Assembly (NCBI GenBank): GCA_022446985.1
Contig: JAKVBD010000014.1
Span: 1-64,000, forward strand
DNA from: Lentisphaerales bacterium
GTDB taxonomy: Bacteria > Verrucomicrobiota > Lentisphaeria > Lentisphaerales > Lentisphaeraceae
Direction: 5' to 3'
Length of the DNA: 64,000 bases
Both the position numbers and the translations under genes were made by a program. Under the pieces are notes generated by a model, which made no database searches, was not told where the DNA came from, and saw only the letters and a list, made by a program, of their open reading frames with translations. Shown here in pieces: positions 1 through 8,934 of this stretch (positions are counted from its first letter, which is position 1; every line of letters starts with the position of its first letter).

Positions 1-2628
1 TTTGGCTTTGATGGTTTCGTTTTCCAATAAAAGTTTTTCTGCAGCCTGACCAGTGACCAAGGCAAAAGATTGATCTGTCTTAATGACTTTTAGAAAGGAC
101 GGTTCTTGGACATCGAGTTGACAGGAAATGCTGTAGTCAGCAATTTGGTATTCATTATCAGAGATTCTGTTCGGCTCAATGATTGAAAAATCTCCACTTT
201 CGGGGGCAATTTGCATAATAGTCAGATAGCGAAACTTTGCCTGCTTTTTAACCGGTATTGTTGTCAGGTGCCAGGCATTTTGATAGAGAGGAAGTTTTCC
301 TTTGACTTTTTTTCCGCGTACGTTGACTGCAGGAAACTTATACTGATCGCTAATATTAATCTTTAGATCGTCTGATCCCCAAAAATGAACCTTGACTTCA
401 ACATGATTATTGAATGCTTTTATAGAGTTTTTACCCAGTTGACTGATCTGATTTAAGGAATGAAGTTTAAACTGCCATTCATAAGGAGTATCTGCAGCGA
501 GTTCATCGTAAATAAGCAGAATGTTGGGTCGGAGAATCAGCATATGACGGCGAAAGCGATTAACACTGGTAGTTGTTGCTTTAATTGTTTTGTCATCATC
601 TGCAAGTGTCTGACTGTTCTGGTAAGCAGAAGAGGCATCGCCAATGAAGTAAGTAGCATTTTCTCCATGTGCAAAACGCGGTACCCAACCAAAGCCATCG
701 GTTCCAGAACTCTGGGTTAAGCCATCGGGAACAATCGTGTTATGAGCTCGGGAATTATCGAAATCAAACTTATTGTGCAGCAAAGTGGAGTGTCGGTGCC
801 CTGTACTGGTACAAAGAGACTCTCTCCCAAAAGAAAGATTAAAGGCATTTTGCGCTGGTAAAGCATGATTCGGGGCACCAAAGTTGGAGGCTTTAAATTG
901 AACTAGCATATTGTTCGTGGGATTAGTCATGTCAGAGAATGCCCCGACAAAGCCGATATCTTGAAATAAGGCGGCCTGTCGGTGTTTTGTCGGAGCAATT
1001 GGTTTGTCGTTCATTTCTTCATCTTTTTTATACTGCAGTCGAGCCATGTTGAGGTACCAGTTTTCCGGTTTTAAAGAAGCATCCTCAGGAGTGTCAGTAT
1101 TATTGGGACGGTTGTAAAATCTCCAGCGATTCCAGTAGTTGCCAGGATTCATGATGACAGCTATTTCACTTAAGCGTTTCATGTAATCCCCCCGACCGAT
1201 AGATTCGCGGTAAGTCCGGTCCCCAAAAGTTGTTTTTGGGTTCCCCTTTGTTTCAGCAAAACTTAAGTAATGAGCAAAGTTTTTGTACCAAGGGACATCA
1301 AAGAAATTAAATCCGGAAATCTGCGTCAGAATCCAGGCTCCCTGTAGCAGGGCTTTTTGGTTGACATCGAAATAACTGAAGTCGGCATTCCATCCGCCAT
1401 CGGTGCGACTGCCGGCCGGGGCGCGAAAAAGCCACAGATTATAGAAGTACTTAAACCATATCTCAGCTTCTTGAGTGTAGGGTAAGAGAGCAATGGATGT
1501 TTTCAGTGAATTATAGACTGAAGTCTGCCAGAGGTGCGAGTCGTAGACTTTATACTCAGAACGGGCCACTTGAGCCGCAAAGTTATCGGAACCGGTTGTT
1601 AGACCAAAAACACAGCGCTGTACCAGTTCTTTGCGTAACTCAGAGTCCAGTTTATCACCAAAGACATCGAGGAGCTGTTGAATCGTGGCGATGATTTTAT
1701 TGCCATGAAAAGTTGATGGCGACCAGATGTGTTTGCCCTGATATACAGCATGAACTTTGTAGACTTTCTTGAAGAGCATAAGGGTATCTTTATAGTACTT
1801 CTCTTTGCCGGTCATTATATATGCCGTGATCAGAGTTTTAATTGCTTCGCAATTTTCTTTAATGAGTTTATTGATCGTTTTATTCGCACTTTTAGCGGCC
1901 GCTTTTTCGACAGTAACGGTTAATTTTTTTGTCTTCACCTGATTATAGATTTCATTGTAACAAACAATCTTTTTAGTACGGGCTTCTTCTGCTTTTTGTA
2001 TAAGTTTATCGAGGGCTTCTGGAGAAAGGCTCTGACGGATTTTGCCGAGCATACTTTTTTTATAGGTAATCCTTGGAGTTCCCATATTTTGGATCAAATT
2101 CAGCATCTTGTCTGTGGATGGTGGCACGAAGACTTGTGCGTCTTCGGTCATCACAAAGTGATGTACAAGACCGTTAAATAGCGGTTGACCTTGCTTGTCT
2201 ATTTTGTGGGTAACCCGCCAGTACCAATGGCCGACTGCCAGTTCTTGAAAGGGATTCCAGAAAGCCCAGCCAATCGCCTTACTTCTCATGACAGCTGTGC
2301 TGAAGGTCTTGTCTTGAGAAAGTTCAAAGAAGTACTTTCTCGAAAGCCTGATTTTGGCCAATGCCTGGCGTCTTTTGACATTACTCAACCCTTCTAAGCT
2401 TTTTAGAATAGTATCCATTTCTTCTGGCCATGGGTTATAAGCGAGATAAGGCGGATTGCGGTCAACCGGTTTTCCTGTGGATGGGATGGCTCTGTCCAAA
2501 AGTTGAGGGTAAATGGCCTTGCTGGTAACTTTGTATTCGCTGCCGATTTTTTGGTAACCTGTATCGGCAAATAATATTTGAGAATAGACTGTGAGTAAGA
2601 AGAGAGTAATTAGATTTTTGGAGTACAT
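1..2628 (-). CDS. DUF4962 / heparinase II/III-family polysaccharide-degrading protein (C-terminus beyond left edge)
   Basis: The frame stays open for 876 codons from an ATG at 2628 and runs off position 1, so the C-terminus is missing. AGGTGA lies 5 nt before the ATG. The protein begins with an export signal (MYSKNLITLFLLTVYSQ...). It shares the DGGWN motif (about residue 411) and an N-H-x(5)-NAF block near residue 586 with the two DUF4962 proteins at 14350 and 19185, but is clearly more diverged. Family members combine an N-terminal DUF4962 helical toroid with a heparinase II/III-like beta-sandwich and cleave uronic-acid-containing polysaccharides; lyase activity here is inferred from family. 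It is probably periplasmic or outer-surface. A TGTCCCAT-N15-TGTA element lies 66 bp upstream. Substrate is unknown. Confidence 0.85.
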   Translation of the reverse strand, partial: MYSKNLITLFLLTVYSQILFADTGYQKIGSEYKVTSKAIYPQLLDRAIPSTGKPVDRNPPYLAYNPWPEEMDTILKSLEGLSNVKRRQALAKIRLSRKYFFELSQDKTFSTAVMRSKAIGWAFWNPFQELAVGHWYWRVTHKIDKQGQPLFNGLVHHFVMTEDAQVFVPPSTDKMLNLIQNMGTPRITYKKSMLGKIRQSLSPEALDKLIQKAEEARTKKIVCYNEIYNQVKTKKLTVTVEKAAAKSANKTINKLIKENCEAIKTLITAYIMTGKEKYYKDTLMLFKKVYKVHAVYQGKHIWSPSTFHGNKIIATIQQLLDVFGDKLDSELRKELVQRCVFGLTTGSDNFAAQVARSEYKVYDSHLWQTSVYNSLKTSIALLPYTQEAEIWFKYFYNLWLFRAPAGSRTDGGWNADFSYFDVNQKALLQGAWILTQISGFNFFDVPWYKNFAHYLSFAETKGNPKTTFGDRTYRESIGRGDYMKRLSEIAVIMNPGNYWNRWRFYNRPNNTDTPEDASLKPENWYLNMARLQYKKDEEMNDKPIAPTKHRQAALFQDIGFVGAFSDMTNPTNNMLVQFKASNFGAPNHALPAQNAFNLSFGRESLCTSTGHRHSTLLHNKFDFDNSRAHNTIVPDGLTQSSGTDGFGWVPRFAHGENATYFIGDASSAYQNSQTLADDDKTIKATTTSVNRFRRHMLILRPNILLIYDELAADTPYEWQFKLHSLNQISQLGKNSIKAFNNHVEVKVHFWGSDDLKINISDQYKFPAVNVRGKKVKGKLPLYQNAWHLTTIPVKKQAKFRYLTIMQIAPESGDFSIIEPNRISDNEYQIADYSISCQLDVQEPSFLKVIKTDQSFALVTGQAAEKLLLENETIKAK

Positions 2629-2694
2629 AGATTCACCTGTTGGTCTTAAGTATAGATGACTTATTGAGTCAGTTTTGTATGGATTAGGTGTAAA

Positions 2695-2721
2695 TACAGG
2701 CGAGGAGGGCAAGATGGGACA
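2695..2721 (-). promoter_or_regulatory. TGTCCCAT-N15-TGTA promoter-like element, copy 1
   Basis: On the minus strand TGTCCCAT occupies 2721-2714 and TGTA 2698-2695, separated by exactly 15 nt and with C just before TGTA. It points at the DUF4962 gene starting at 2628, leaving about 60 nt of leader. The spacing suits -35 and -10 elements of an ECF sigma factor; that assignment is inference from eight matching sites in the window. Confidence 0.7.
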
Positions 2722-2881
2722 AAGGCTCAGCTTTGGACGATTGATGTTGCTAGATAAGGATTCATTGATTTGTGTTAGGTGGGTAATGTAAATATTTGTG
2801 AATAAATAACTTCTTTAAGAAGAAGGTGCTAATTTTATCTCTTTGGGATTTGTCGATATTGCAAAAGATGTAGGATGTTAA

Positions 2882-3499
2882 CTATTCTTGAACTCTAAAG
2901 ATGAATGAGTCGAGAACATTGCCGACCCAACTTCCCGTAAATGAAATCATGATACTTTTTGCCTGACTTTGTTTTGTTTGTAGACGATTCATCTTGGCCC
3001 TTGCAGAGTGCTTGAAATTCCATAAAGCTTTAATAGTCTTTTCAGGAAAGTTGTCCTTTTTAACGATGAGTTTACCTTTAGTTTTCTCTAAGAAAATGAC
3101 ATATTCCTCTGCATTGTAGACCATGATTCCGGTCGCCTTGAATTTATAGTTAAAAACCTTACCGCGGTAGTTTTGAATGGTTTGTTTGGGATCATCTTCA
3201 TAAAGCAGGTGAAGTGTATTCAGAGTAGGGGCTGAGACTGTTTTCATTTTACTCAATGTAACTGATTTAATTTTGAAAATTCTATTTCCCCTGACTGCAC
3301 ATTGCACAGAAACTTGTTTCCCAACATACGGTTTTATATGCTTTTCACTTCCTCTCGCTACGACATAATCTCCTATGCGGTAAACTATACTCACCTTATC
3401 TTTCAGTTTTGAGACTGAGCCATTTATAGTTTTGAGACTATTTGCGGAGAGGGGGAGCCAGAATGTAAAAATGACAGCAATAAATATGAAGCGTTTCAT
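2882..3499 (-). CDS. Secreted protein of unknown function, about 205 aa
   Basis: I do not recognise this family. The frame could open at 3550, but the promoter-like element at 3552-3578 would overlap that start. The ATG at 3499 gives a clean signal peptide (MKRFIFIAVIFTFWLPLSA), so I place the start there. The mature protein is lysine-rich and beta-rich by eye, with no cysteine motif beyond one CAV segment and no obvious catalytic signature. It is transcribed away from the small ORF/pseudopilin pair at 3689, and the two promoters lie back to back. Promoter sharing suggests it is co-expressed with the polysaccharide-degrading genes; its function is unknown. Confidence 0.7.
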   Translation of the reverse strand: MKRFIFIAVIFTFWLPLSANSLKTINGSVSKLKDKVSIVYRIGDYVVARGSEKHIKPYVGKQVSVQCAVRGNRIFKIKSVTLSKMKTVSAPTLNTLHLLYEDDPKQTIQNYRGKVFNYKFKATGIMVYNAEEYVIFLEKTKGKLIVKKDNFPEKTIKALWNFKHSARAKMNRLQTKQSQAKSIMISFTGSWVGNVLDSFIFRVQE

Positions 3500-3551
3500 G
3501 TCGATATCTCTATGTTTGATTAATTGTCGCATATGATACTTGATAGCCATT

Positions 3552-3578
3552 TACAGCTAAGAAATTGTAAATGGGACA
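3552..3578 (-). promoter_or_regulatory. TGTCCCAT-N15-TGTA promoter-like element, copy 2
   Basis: Minus-strand TGTCCCAT at 3578-3571, TGTA at 3555-3552, 15 nt apart, C before TGTA. It lies 52 bp upstream of the ATG at 3499 and rules out the more upstream in-frame start at 3550 for a transcript made from here. It is divergent from copy 3. Confidence 0.72.
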
Positions 3579-3624
3579 GATTATTTAGCAGACTGTAAAA
3601 TATTTTGAAGAAATTTTTAGAAAC

Positions 3625-3651
3625 TGTCCCATACACTTAATTTCACCTGTA
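3625..3651 (+). promoter_or_regulatory. TGTCCCAT-N15-TGTA promoter-like element, copy 3
   Basis: TGTCCCAT at 3625-3632 and TGTA at 3648-3651, with 15 nt between them ending in C. It faces the 46-codon ORF at 3689 and the pseudopilin at 3826. With copy 2 it forms a back-to-back divergent pair. Confidence 0.72.
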
Positions 3652-3688
3652 ATTCTCATATATGGTTAATGTTGTAAAGGAAATATAG

Positions 3689-3829
3689 ATGAAAGAAAAC
3701 TTTTTAATTATGGGTAAAACGGCGGTAGGACGAAAGGAGCTGTCAGAAGTAACAATTCAGAGTAAAAATAAGTGGAGTGAGCAGTCAGGCTTTGATTCCG
3801 AATACTGCAAAATAGGAGTCGATAAATGA
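3689..3829 (+). CDS. Small 46-aa ORF translationally coupled to a pseudopilin
   Basis: ATG at 3689 has AAAGG 8 nt upstream. The frame runs 46 codons and its TGA overlaps the pseudopilin ATG (ATGA at 3826-3829), a classic coupling arrangement. The peptide starts MKENFLIMGKTAVGRKELSE and is polar and lysine/serine-rich, with no signal peptide or membrane segment. I know no family for it. It sits 37 bp after promoter-like copy 3, so it would be the first gene on that transcript. It may be a genuine microprotein or a translated leader that controls pseudopilin synthesis. Confidence 0.5.
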   Translation: MKENFLIMGKTAVGRKELSEVTIQSKNKWSEQSGFDSEYCKIGVDK

Positions 3830-4515
3830 GCCGTTTAAAATTGTTTACCTTACTTGAGCTGTTAGTTGTCGTGGCGATTTTGGGAATACTTATAACGATC
3901 TTAATTCCCTCAATGTTGAAAACTAAACTTAAGAGTCAAACGACTGTCTGTATGTCTAACCTTCAGCAAAATGGTCTAGGCTTTACTCGTTATGGAAAAG
4001 ATAATAACCTGATTTTACCTAAAAGGCAGTATGAAAATCAAGCGCCTTTAGGCCATCATAGCTATAAGCGGCTGGATGTTTATATGGGACTTGGCGTCTT
4101 AGCAAGAGATGAATATGTCGATGGCAGGATTTTTTATTGCCCAGCCCGTGAAGATGAAGTCACCACAAATCCCAATTGGCCAGATACAATTCCTCGTTAT
4201 CAAAAGCTAAGAAACCGTAAAAATCCACAATGTGGAGGTTGGGACACTCCTGGTGTAGATAGGTGGCGAGGAGATTATGATTACCGCAATTCATACGAAC
4301 GTAGACGACTGCGCCTAACGGATGAGGGAGACTTAATGCTTAGCTCTGATCATTGGAATCACGGTTATGCCAAGTTCTATCACAAAAATCAGAATATCTC
4401 TGTTTTATACTTAGGTGGTCATGTTTCGCTGGTTCGCAATATTCCAGAGATTAGTATTCCAAATGGTAATTTACCGGATATGGATCTGAAAATTACCGCT
4501 CTCTTCGAAGACTGA
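3826..4515 (+). CDS. Type II secretion-like pseudopilin (229 aa)
   Basis: A short basic leader is followed by F-T-L-L-E-L and a hydrophobic helix (residues 7-30), the prepilin peptidase cleavage and methylation signature with Glu at +5. The C-terminus has a degenerate form of the H-X9-DG pseudopilin motif (H...LGGHV, about residues 195-210). Such proteins are abundant in Lentisphaerota and Planctomycetes and often sit beside sulfatases and lyases. They are thought to be inner-membrane anchored, processed, and assembled or exported, but their job in these cassettes is unknown. Transcription probably starts at 3625-3651, with translation coupled to the 46-codon ORF. Confidence 0.88.
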   Translation: MSRLKLFTLLELLVVVAILGILITILIPSMLKTKLKSQTTVCMSNLQQNGLGFTRYGKDNNLILPKRQYENQAPLGHHSYKRLDVYMGLGVLARDEYVDGRIFYCPAREDEVTTNPNWPDTIPRYQKLRNRKNPQCGGWDTPGVDRWRGDYDYRNSYERRRLRLTDEGDLMLSSDHWNHGYAKFYHKNQNISVLYLGGHVSLVRNIPEISIPNGNLPDMDLKITALFED

Positions 4516-4597
4516 GACAAGTTAATTCTCCTGCCGTGGTTTCTTTGAGGTTTAAAATCCCCTATAAACCTTATTCAAATCATCTGCTTCCAAGAAG

Positions 4598-4626
4598 TGC
4601 AGTAGACAGCTAAGACTGTCTGCTAC
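4598..4626 (+). terminator. Stem-loop after the pseudopilin gene
   Basis: AGACAG (4604-4609) pairs with CTGTCT (4616-4621) around a 6-nt loop, and the flanks can pair partly. There is no strong T-run, so termination is only a possibility. It separates the pseudopilin from the DUF1592 gene. Confidence 0.3.
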
Positions 4627-4652
4627 ACCGATATTTAATTTTAGGAAATAGA

Positions 4653-6818
4653 ATGCCAAAGATAATAATAATTTTGTGGCTTTTAAGTTTTTCACTGATG
4701 AATCACTCCAGTGCTTTAAACAAATTTGTCTGGCGTCAAACTGATAAAGCAGTTGTTAAGAAATTTCTCGTTCAACACTGTTATGATTGCCACGATACAG
4801 ACATACAGAAAGGTGAACTCGATCTTGAAAGTATGAACTTTGACATGAGCAGTCGCGATATGCTTTACAAATGGTCAAGAGTTCACGAAATGATTGAGCA
4901 TGGTGACATGCCGCCAAAAAAGAAAAATAGGCCCGCAGCTCAAGAAAAAGAAAATGTTTTAAAAGCTCTTGCCAGAACTTTACAAGTTGCCTATAAACAA
5001 GTCGAGACCCTTATGGAGTAAAGACTGGGTAATAAAGAGATTGAGTACGTCCTGCAGGATATCTTCGGAACTTATATAAATAGTGCTCATTTACTGCCTG
5101 AAGCCGAAGGCACGAGTGGGTTTGATAATCAGACTGTAGATCTGCGCATATCAACAGATTTTATGTTGAGGTACAGTGATTTCCTCGATGAGTTTCTGGA
5201 GGAATTTTTCAATCCTCAGAAGTCACAAAAGGTATCTAACTCTAAAAGTAAGATCAATACAAAAGAGATCTCAAAGAGAGTACAAATCACTCAGGGGGGA
5301 ATTTACCGACTCACAACAGTGTTTAACCCACCAAAGAATGTGAGAGAAGCAAGGGTATTAGTAAGTGTGAGCTCATACCCGCGGATGAAATCACACCCAG
5401 TTATGCTTGATCGTAAGAAAAATAGGAAGGTGGTTTTAGAAACTGCTTTGTACAAAAATGATAGTTACTTGTACCAGGCAAATATCTACAAAAAAGAAAA
5501 TCTGATCGCCAGTAGTTATCTACTTGAAGGACCAATAGGTAAAATGGCTAAGTTCAAAAGTCTAACGGGCTGTGAAACTGGTAGTGAAATGAGTATAGCC
5601 AATGGCCTGACATTGTTAAAGAAAGTTTTACCTCTGCTGTATTCTCGTAACACAAAAAATGAACTGACAAAGTACAAAAGAGAAATTTCAGTTAATAAAC
5701 AGAGCCCGGATGACGCGGCAAAAAAAGTGATAAAGCGCGCTCTTTTATCCATCGAGTTTTTATATGGAGTCGACATAAGAAAAAATGGTCAATTATCAGA
5801 TATCTCCATTGCTAAAAGAATGGCTCGCATGCTTTGGCGCTCTGTTCCGGATTTGCAACTTTTAAAATTGGCCGTACAGAAAAAGCTTTCAAATCCACTG
5901 GTACGCCGACAACAGAGTCTGCGCATGATGCAAGATCCTCGTTTTGGCAGATTTAAAAAAGATTTTTTTACTTTTTGGCTTGGGACAAGAGAATTCTATT
6001 CACGTGAAAACCCTACGAAAGATGCCTTTCCTGAGTTTTACAAACAAGGAGAGTCTCTGGTCTTATATTCCTTGTACGAGCAGTTTAACTTATACCTGAA
6101 TGACTTAGTAGATAACAATCGCAGTATAGTGGAATTAATTGGCTCAAACTGGACTTATGCCAACGATTTGATCAATAAAAATTATCGACTTGGAATCAAA
6201 AATATGGGAAGTGATTTCAAGAGAGTTCAATTATCCGAAGAATCGCTTCATGGAGGATTATTGACCCAGGGAGTCCTTATGCGCTTGACTTCAAGCGTCA
6301 ACGATAGCTCACCAGTTAAACGGGGAGTATGGATTCTTGAGAATTTTCTGGCCGTAAAGGTACCGTCGCCTCCACCGGTAGCAGGGTTCGAGCCTGATAT
6401 AGTCGGAGCTAAAAGTCTTAAGGAACAATTTATGATGCACCGGGAGCATAAATCCTGCGCCTCCTGCCATGAAAAAATTGATCCCATAGGTTTCCTCTTT
6501 GAGAGTTTAGGACCGCTGGGTAAAGAAAGGAAATCTTATCCCTTGGCCAAAGGGAAAGCCGCAAAAATAGATAGAGAACCAATGGTCTTTAACGGCGTGA
6601 CTTTCAAGTCCATCAATGAGTTCAAAAAGTATATCTTAAAGCATGCTGAAGAAACCATTGTCAAAAGCTATATGGAGAAATTGGTAACCTACTCATTTGG
6701 ACGGTCTCAGGACTTTAGCGATAAGCTTACCATCAAATCAATTCTCAAGAATAATCCTCAATTCAAAGTTCGCGATTTGATTCGTGATTTTTGTACCAGC
6801 TCAATGTTTGTGAAATAG
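4653..6818 (+). pseudogene. DUF1592-family PSCyt1 cytochrome-type protein interrupted by one in-frame TAA
   Basis: The segments 4653-5021 and 5163-6818 share one frame, and the sequence between them is also coding: after the TAA at 5019-5021 it reads RLGNKEIEYVLQDIFG, the expected start of DUF1587. The whole gene would encode a signal peptide, a PSCyt1 heme site (C43-x-x-C46-H47), DUF1587, DUF1595/DUF1592, DUF1588 (with SCASCHEKIDPIG) and DUF1585, the usual order of this planctomycete/lentisphaeral family. These proteins are normally encoded just upstream of a DUF1552 partner, as here. Either this is a nonsense mutation or a sequencing error. If real, only a short heme-domain fragment and perhaps a signal-less C-terminal part (ATG at 5163) could be made. 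Confidence 0.8.
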
Positions 6819-6828
6819 GAACGGGTTT

Positions 6829-8145
6829 ATGAATAACTCTTTTAGCAGAAGACAATTACTCCGAAGTGGAGCGGCCTGTTTGGCATTGCCATTTATTCCT
6901 TCTTTAATGAAGGCCGAGACTGCAACAAACTCAAATACAACGAGCAAGATAAATAAGGCTTGTTTTATAAATATGGGGAATGGCCTTTTACCTGGACAGT
7001 TTTTCCCCGAAGCGCCTGGAAGTAACTTTAAAGCATCGCCTTATCTGGCTCAATTTGGGCAAGACATTAAGAAGAAGATGGTTGTCTTTAATGGCCTGTC
7101 ACATAAAAACTTGCAAAACCATTTCGTCGAGCACTGTATTTTAACAGGTGTACATAAAGGCCGTAAAGATAAAACATCAGCCGTTTCAGTTGATACTCTT
7201 TTTGGTGATAGGCTTGGAGGCGCAACGAGGTTTCCTGTCCTTAGTGCCTGGCCATTTTCGAAATCATTTTATAAAACACCGAGCATAACTTTCGATCACA
7301 AAGGCCTGCCTATAGAGCCAACTAAAAATACTCTTGACCTCTACAATAAACTATTCCTGAATAAACAGATAAGTAGTCGTAAGCAACAGCAGTCAAATGA
7401 CAAAATGGTCAAGGGACAAAGTATTCTGGATGACATTTTGAGTGAACAGAAGACTATTGATAGAAAGATAAATATTTCAGAAAAACAGATTCTCGAGGAT
7501 TATTACACCTCCATAAGAGAAGTCGAGATAAAAATTGCCAAGAGGGAAGCATGGTTTCAAACAGCCAGAACAAAATTCAAGGTAAGTAAGCCTAAAGCCT
7601 TTGAAGGCGTCATAGACCTGGAAGATCTAGAATATATCCAGACTGAAATATATGACCTGTTTATCATCGCTTTAATCAGTGATGCTACCAGTGTAGTTTC
7701 AATGCACTATGCAGCCAGCGATCAACCCTTGAGTGTACTGGTAAATGGTAAGATGAAAAATATGAATGTCCACAATAATTATTTTCATCATGGTGGTGAC
7801 CCGAATAGAATTAAGCAGTTAATCAATATAGAAATGGCTTCAGTAAAAGCGATTGCTCATTTTGTTAAGAAACTTAATGCACGCCATATACTGGATGAAA
7901 CGATGGTTTTTCTCAGTTCTAATTTAGGGAACTCATCGAATCATAGTGGAAAGGATTTACCCATTGCGGTTATGGGCGCCGGTTTCGAAAAGGAACACAA
8001 TAATTACTACGATTTGAGAGAAGAGGGTAATAGCAAGGTGCAGACCCCTTTATGCAATTTATTTCAGTCAATGCTACATAAAATCGGCGATCAAAATGAA
8101 AAATTCAGCATCGGCACAGGACCTCTAAAATGCCTGAAATCGTAG
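6829..8145 (+). CDS. DUF1552-family twin-arginine-exported protein (438 aa)
   Basis: The N-terminus has a twin-arginine signal (SRRQLLRSG followed by a hydrophobic stretch to about residue 30), suggesting folded export. The remainder matches the DUF1552 pattern: an NMGNGLLPGQFFPE segment, a GVHKG motif and a D-H-H-G-like late segment (NYFHHGGD). The family has no established activity but is paired with DUF1592 cytochrome proteins across Planctomycetes and Lentisphaerota. It starts 10 bp after the DUF1592 gene with AACGGG as a weak ribosome site. This reading frame is intact although its partner is interrupted. Confidence 0.85.
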   Translation: MNNSFSRRQLLRSGAACLALPFIPSLMKAETATNSNTTSKINKACFINMGNGLLPGQFFPEAPGSNFKASPYLAQFGQDIKKKMVVFNGLSHKNLQNHFVEHCILTGVHKGRKDKTSAVSVDTLFGDRLGGATRFPVLSAWPFSKSFYKTPSITFDHKGLPIEPTKNTLDLYNKLFLNKQISSRKQQQSNDKMVKGQSILDDILSEQKTIDRKINISEKQILEDYYTSIREVEIKIAKREAWFQTARTKFKVSKPKAFEGVIDLEDLEYIQTEIYDLFIIALISDATSVVSMHYAASDQPLSVLVNGKMKNMNVHNNYFHHGGDPNRIKQLINIEMASVKAIAHFVKKLNARHILDETMVFLSSNLGNSSNHSGKDLPIAVMGAGFEKEHNNYYDLREEGNSKVQTPLCNLFQSMLHKIGDQNEKFSIGTGPLKCLKS

Positions 8146-8162
8146 CATGCTGCTGGGACCGC

Positions 8163-8196
8163 GGGCTTCCAGTCTGTAAAGAAGAAGCCCTTTTGT
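8163..8196 (+). terminator. Rho-independent terminator after DUF1552, with a dispersed-repeat-like 5' flank
   Basis: GGGCTTC (8163-8169) pairs with GAAGCCC (8184-8190) and is followed by TTTTGTT. The 20 nt beginning CTGGGACCGC at 8154 resemble the dispersed repeat at 31535 (15 of 20 positions by eye), so the terminator may derive from that repeat family. Confidence 0.65.
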
Positions 8197-8226
8197 TGAA
8201 CAAATTAATTTAATTTGAATTTACTA

Positions 8227-8930
8227 ATGAATAGAAAGAATTTACTCTTTTAGAGCTTATGGTGGTGATAGTCATAATTGGTATTTTGATGAGCACACTC
8301 ATGCCGGCATTGAGAAAGGCCCGTCATCAGGTGCAGACTACAGTCTGTCTTGGAAATCTTAAGCAGATAGCCTTTGCCGGCACAGCCTAACTTATTGAAA
8401 GTAATCACACGATACCGGGTGAATATGTCAATGGTGGTCGGGGCACAAAGTCAAATCCCGCTTTGTTATATGTTGCTAATAGCGGCAAACTTAATAATTG
8501 GCATTATTCAGCTAAGTATAAAATGGCCAACCCCTATTTTGGCGATGCTGCAGGTGATAAAGAGATGAAAGTTGCCGAATGCCCTTTAGACAATGTCTGC
8601 CGATAAAGTTCAGCATGGGGTAGTACTTATGTGTCTCAAAGAACCTCATACTTTGGCAATGCCATGCGGGGAAGAAGAGATCTAACTAAGCGCGTCGGCG
8701 GAAAACAGATGGGGATCAATATTACTACGATTGAAACTTTACCTTCAAAGATGTTTTTTCTTAATGATGGAGGTGCTATGGGGCAGACATTTGGGCTGAC
8801 AGGAAATTTAAGTATCTCCTGGCACGGCTAGGGCAAAAACGGCCTCGCTTTTCTTGATGGGCACGCTTCAAATGAATACATCGCCCATACTGCACGCACG
8901 ACCAAGAACTATAATTTTGATAGGGATTGA
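8227..8930 (+). pseudogene. Pseudopilin pseudogene with one frameshift and three stops
   Basis: From 8227 the frame begins MNRK, then shifts within AAAGAATTTA. The continuing frame reads FTLLELMVVIVIIGILMSTL, an intact prepilin helix. It goes on as ATVCLGNLKQI-type pseudopilin sequence and ends with LAFLDGHA, an H-X-DG tail. That frame carries TAA after FAGTA, TAA after DNVCR and TAG within the HG-GKNG segment. Several independent lesions argue for true decay rather than sequencing error, and the mix of TAA and TAG argues against recoding. It ends 4 bp before the convergent gene at 8935-11052. Confidence 0.85.
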
Positions 8931-8934
8931 TGGA

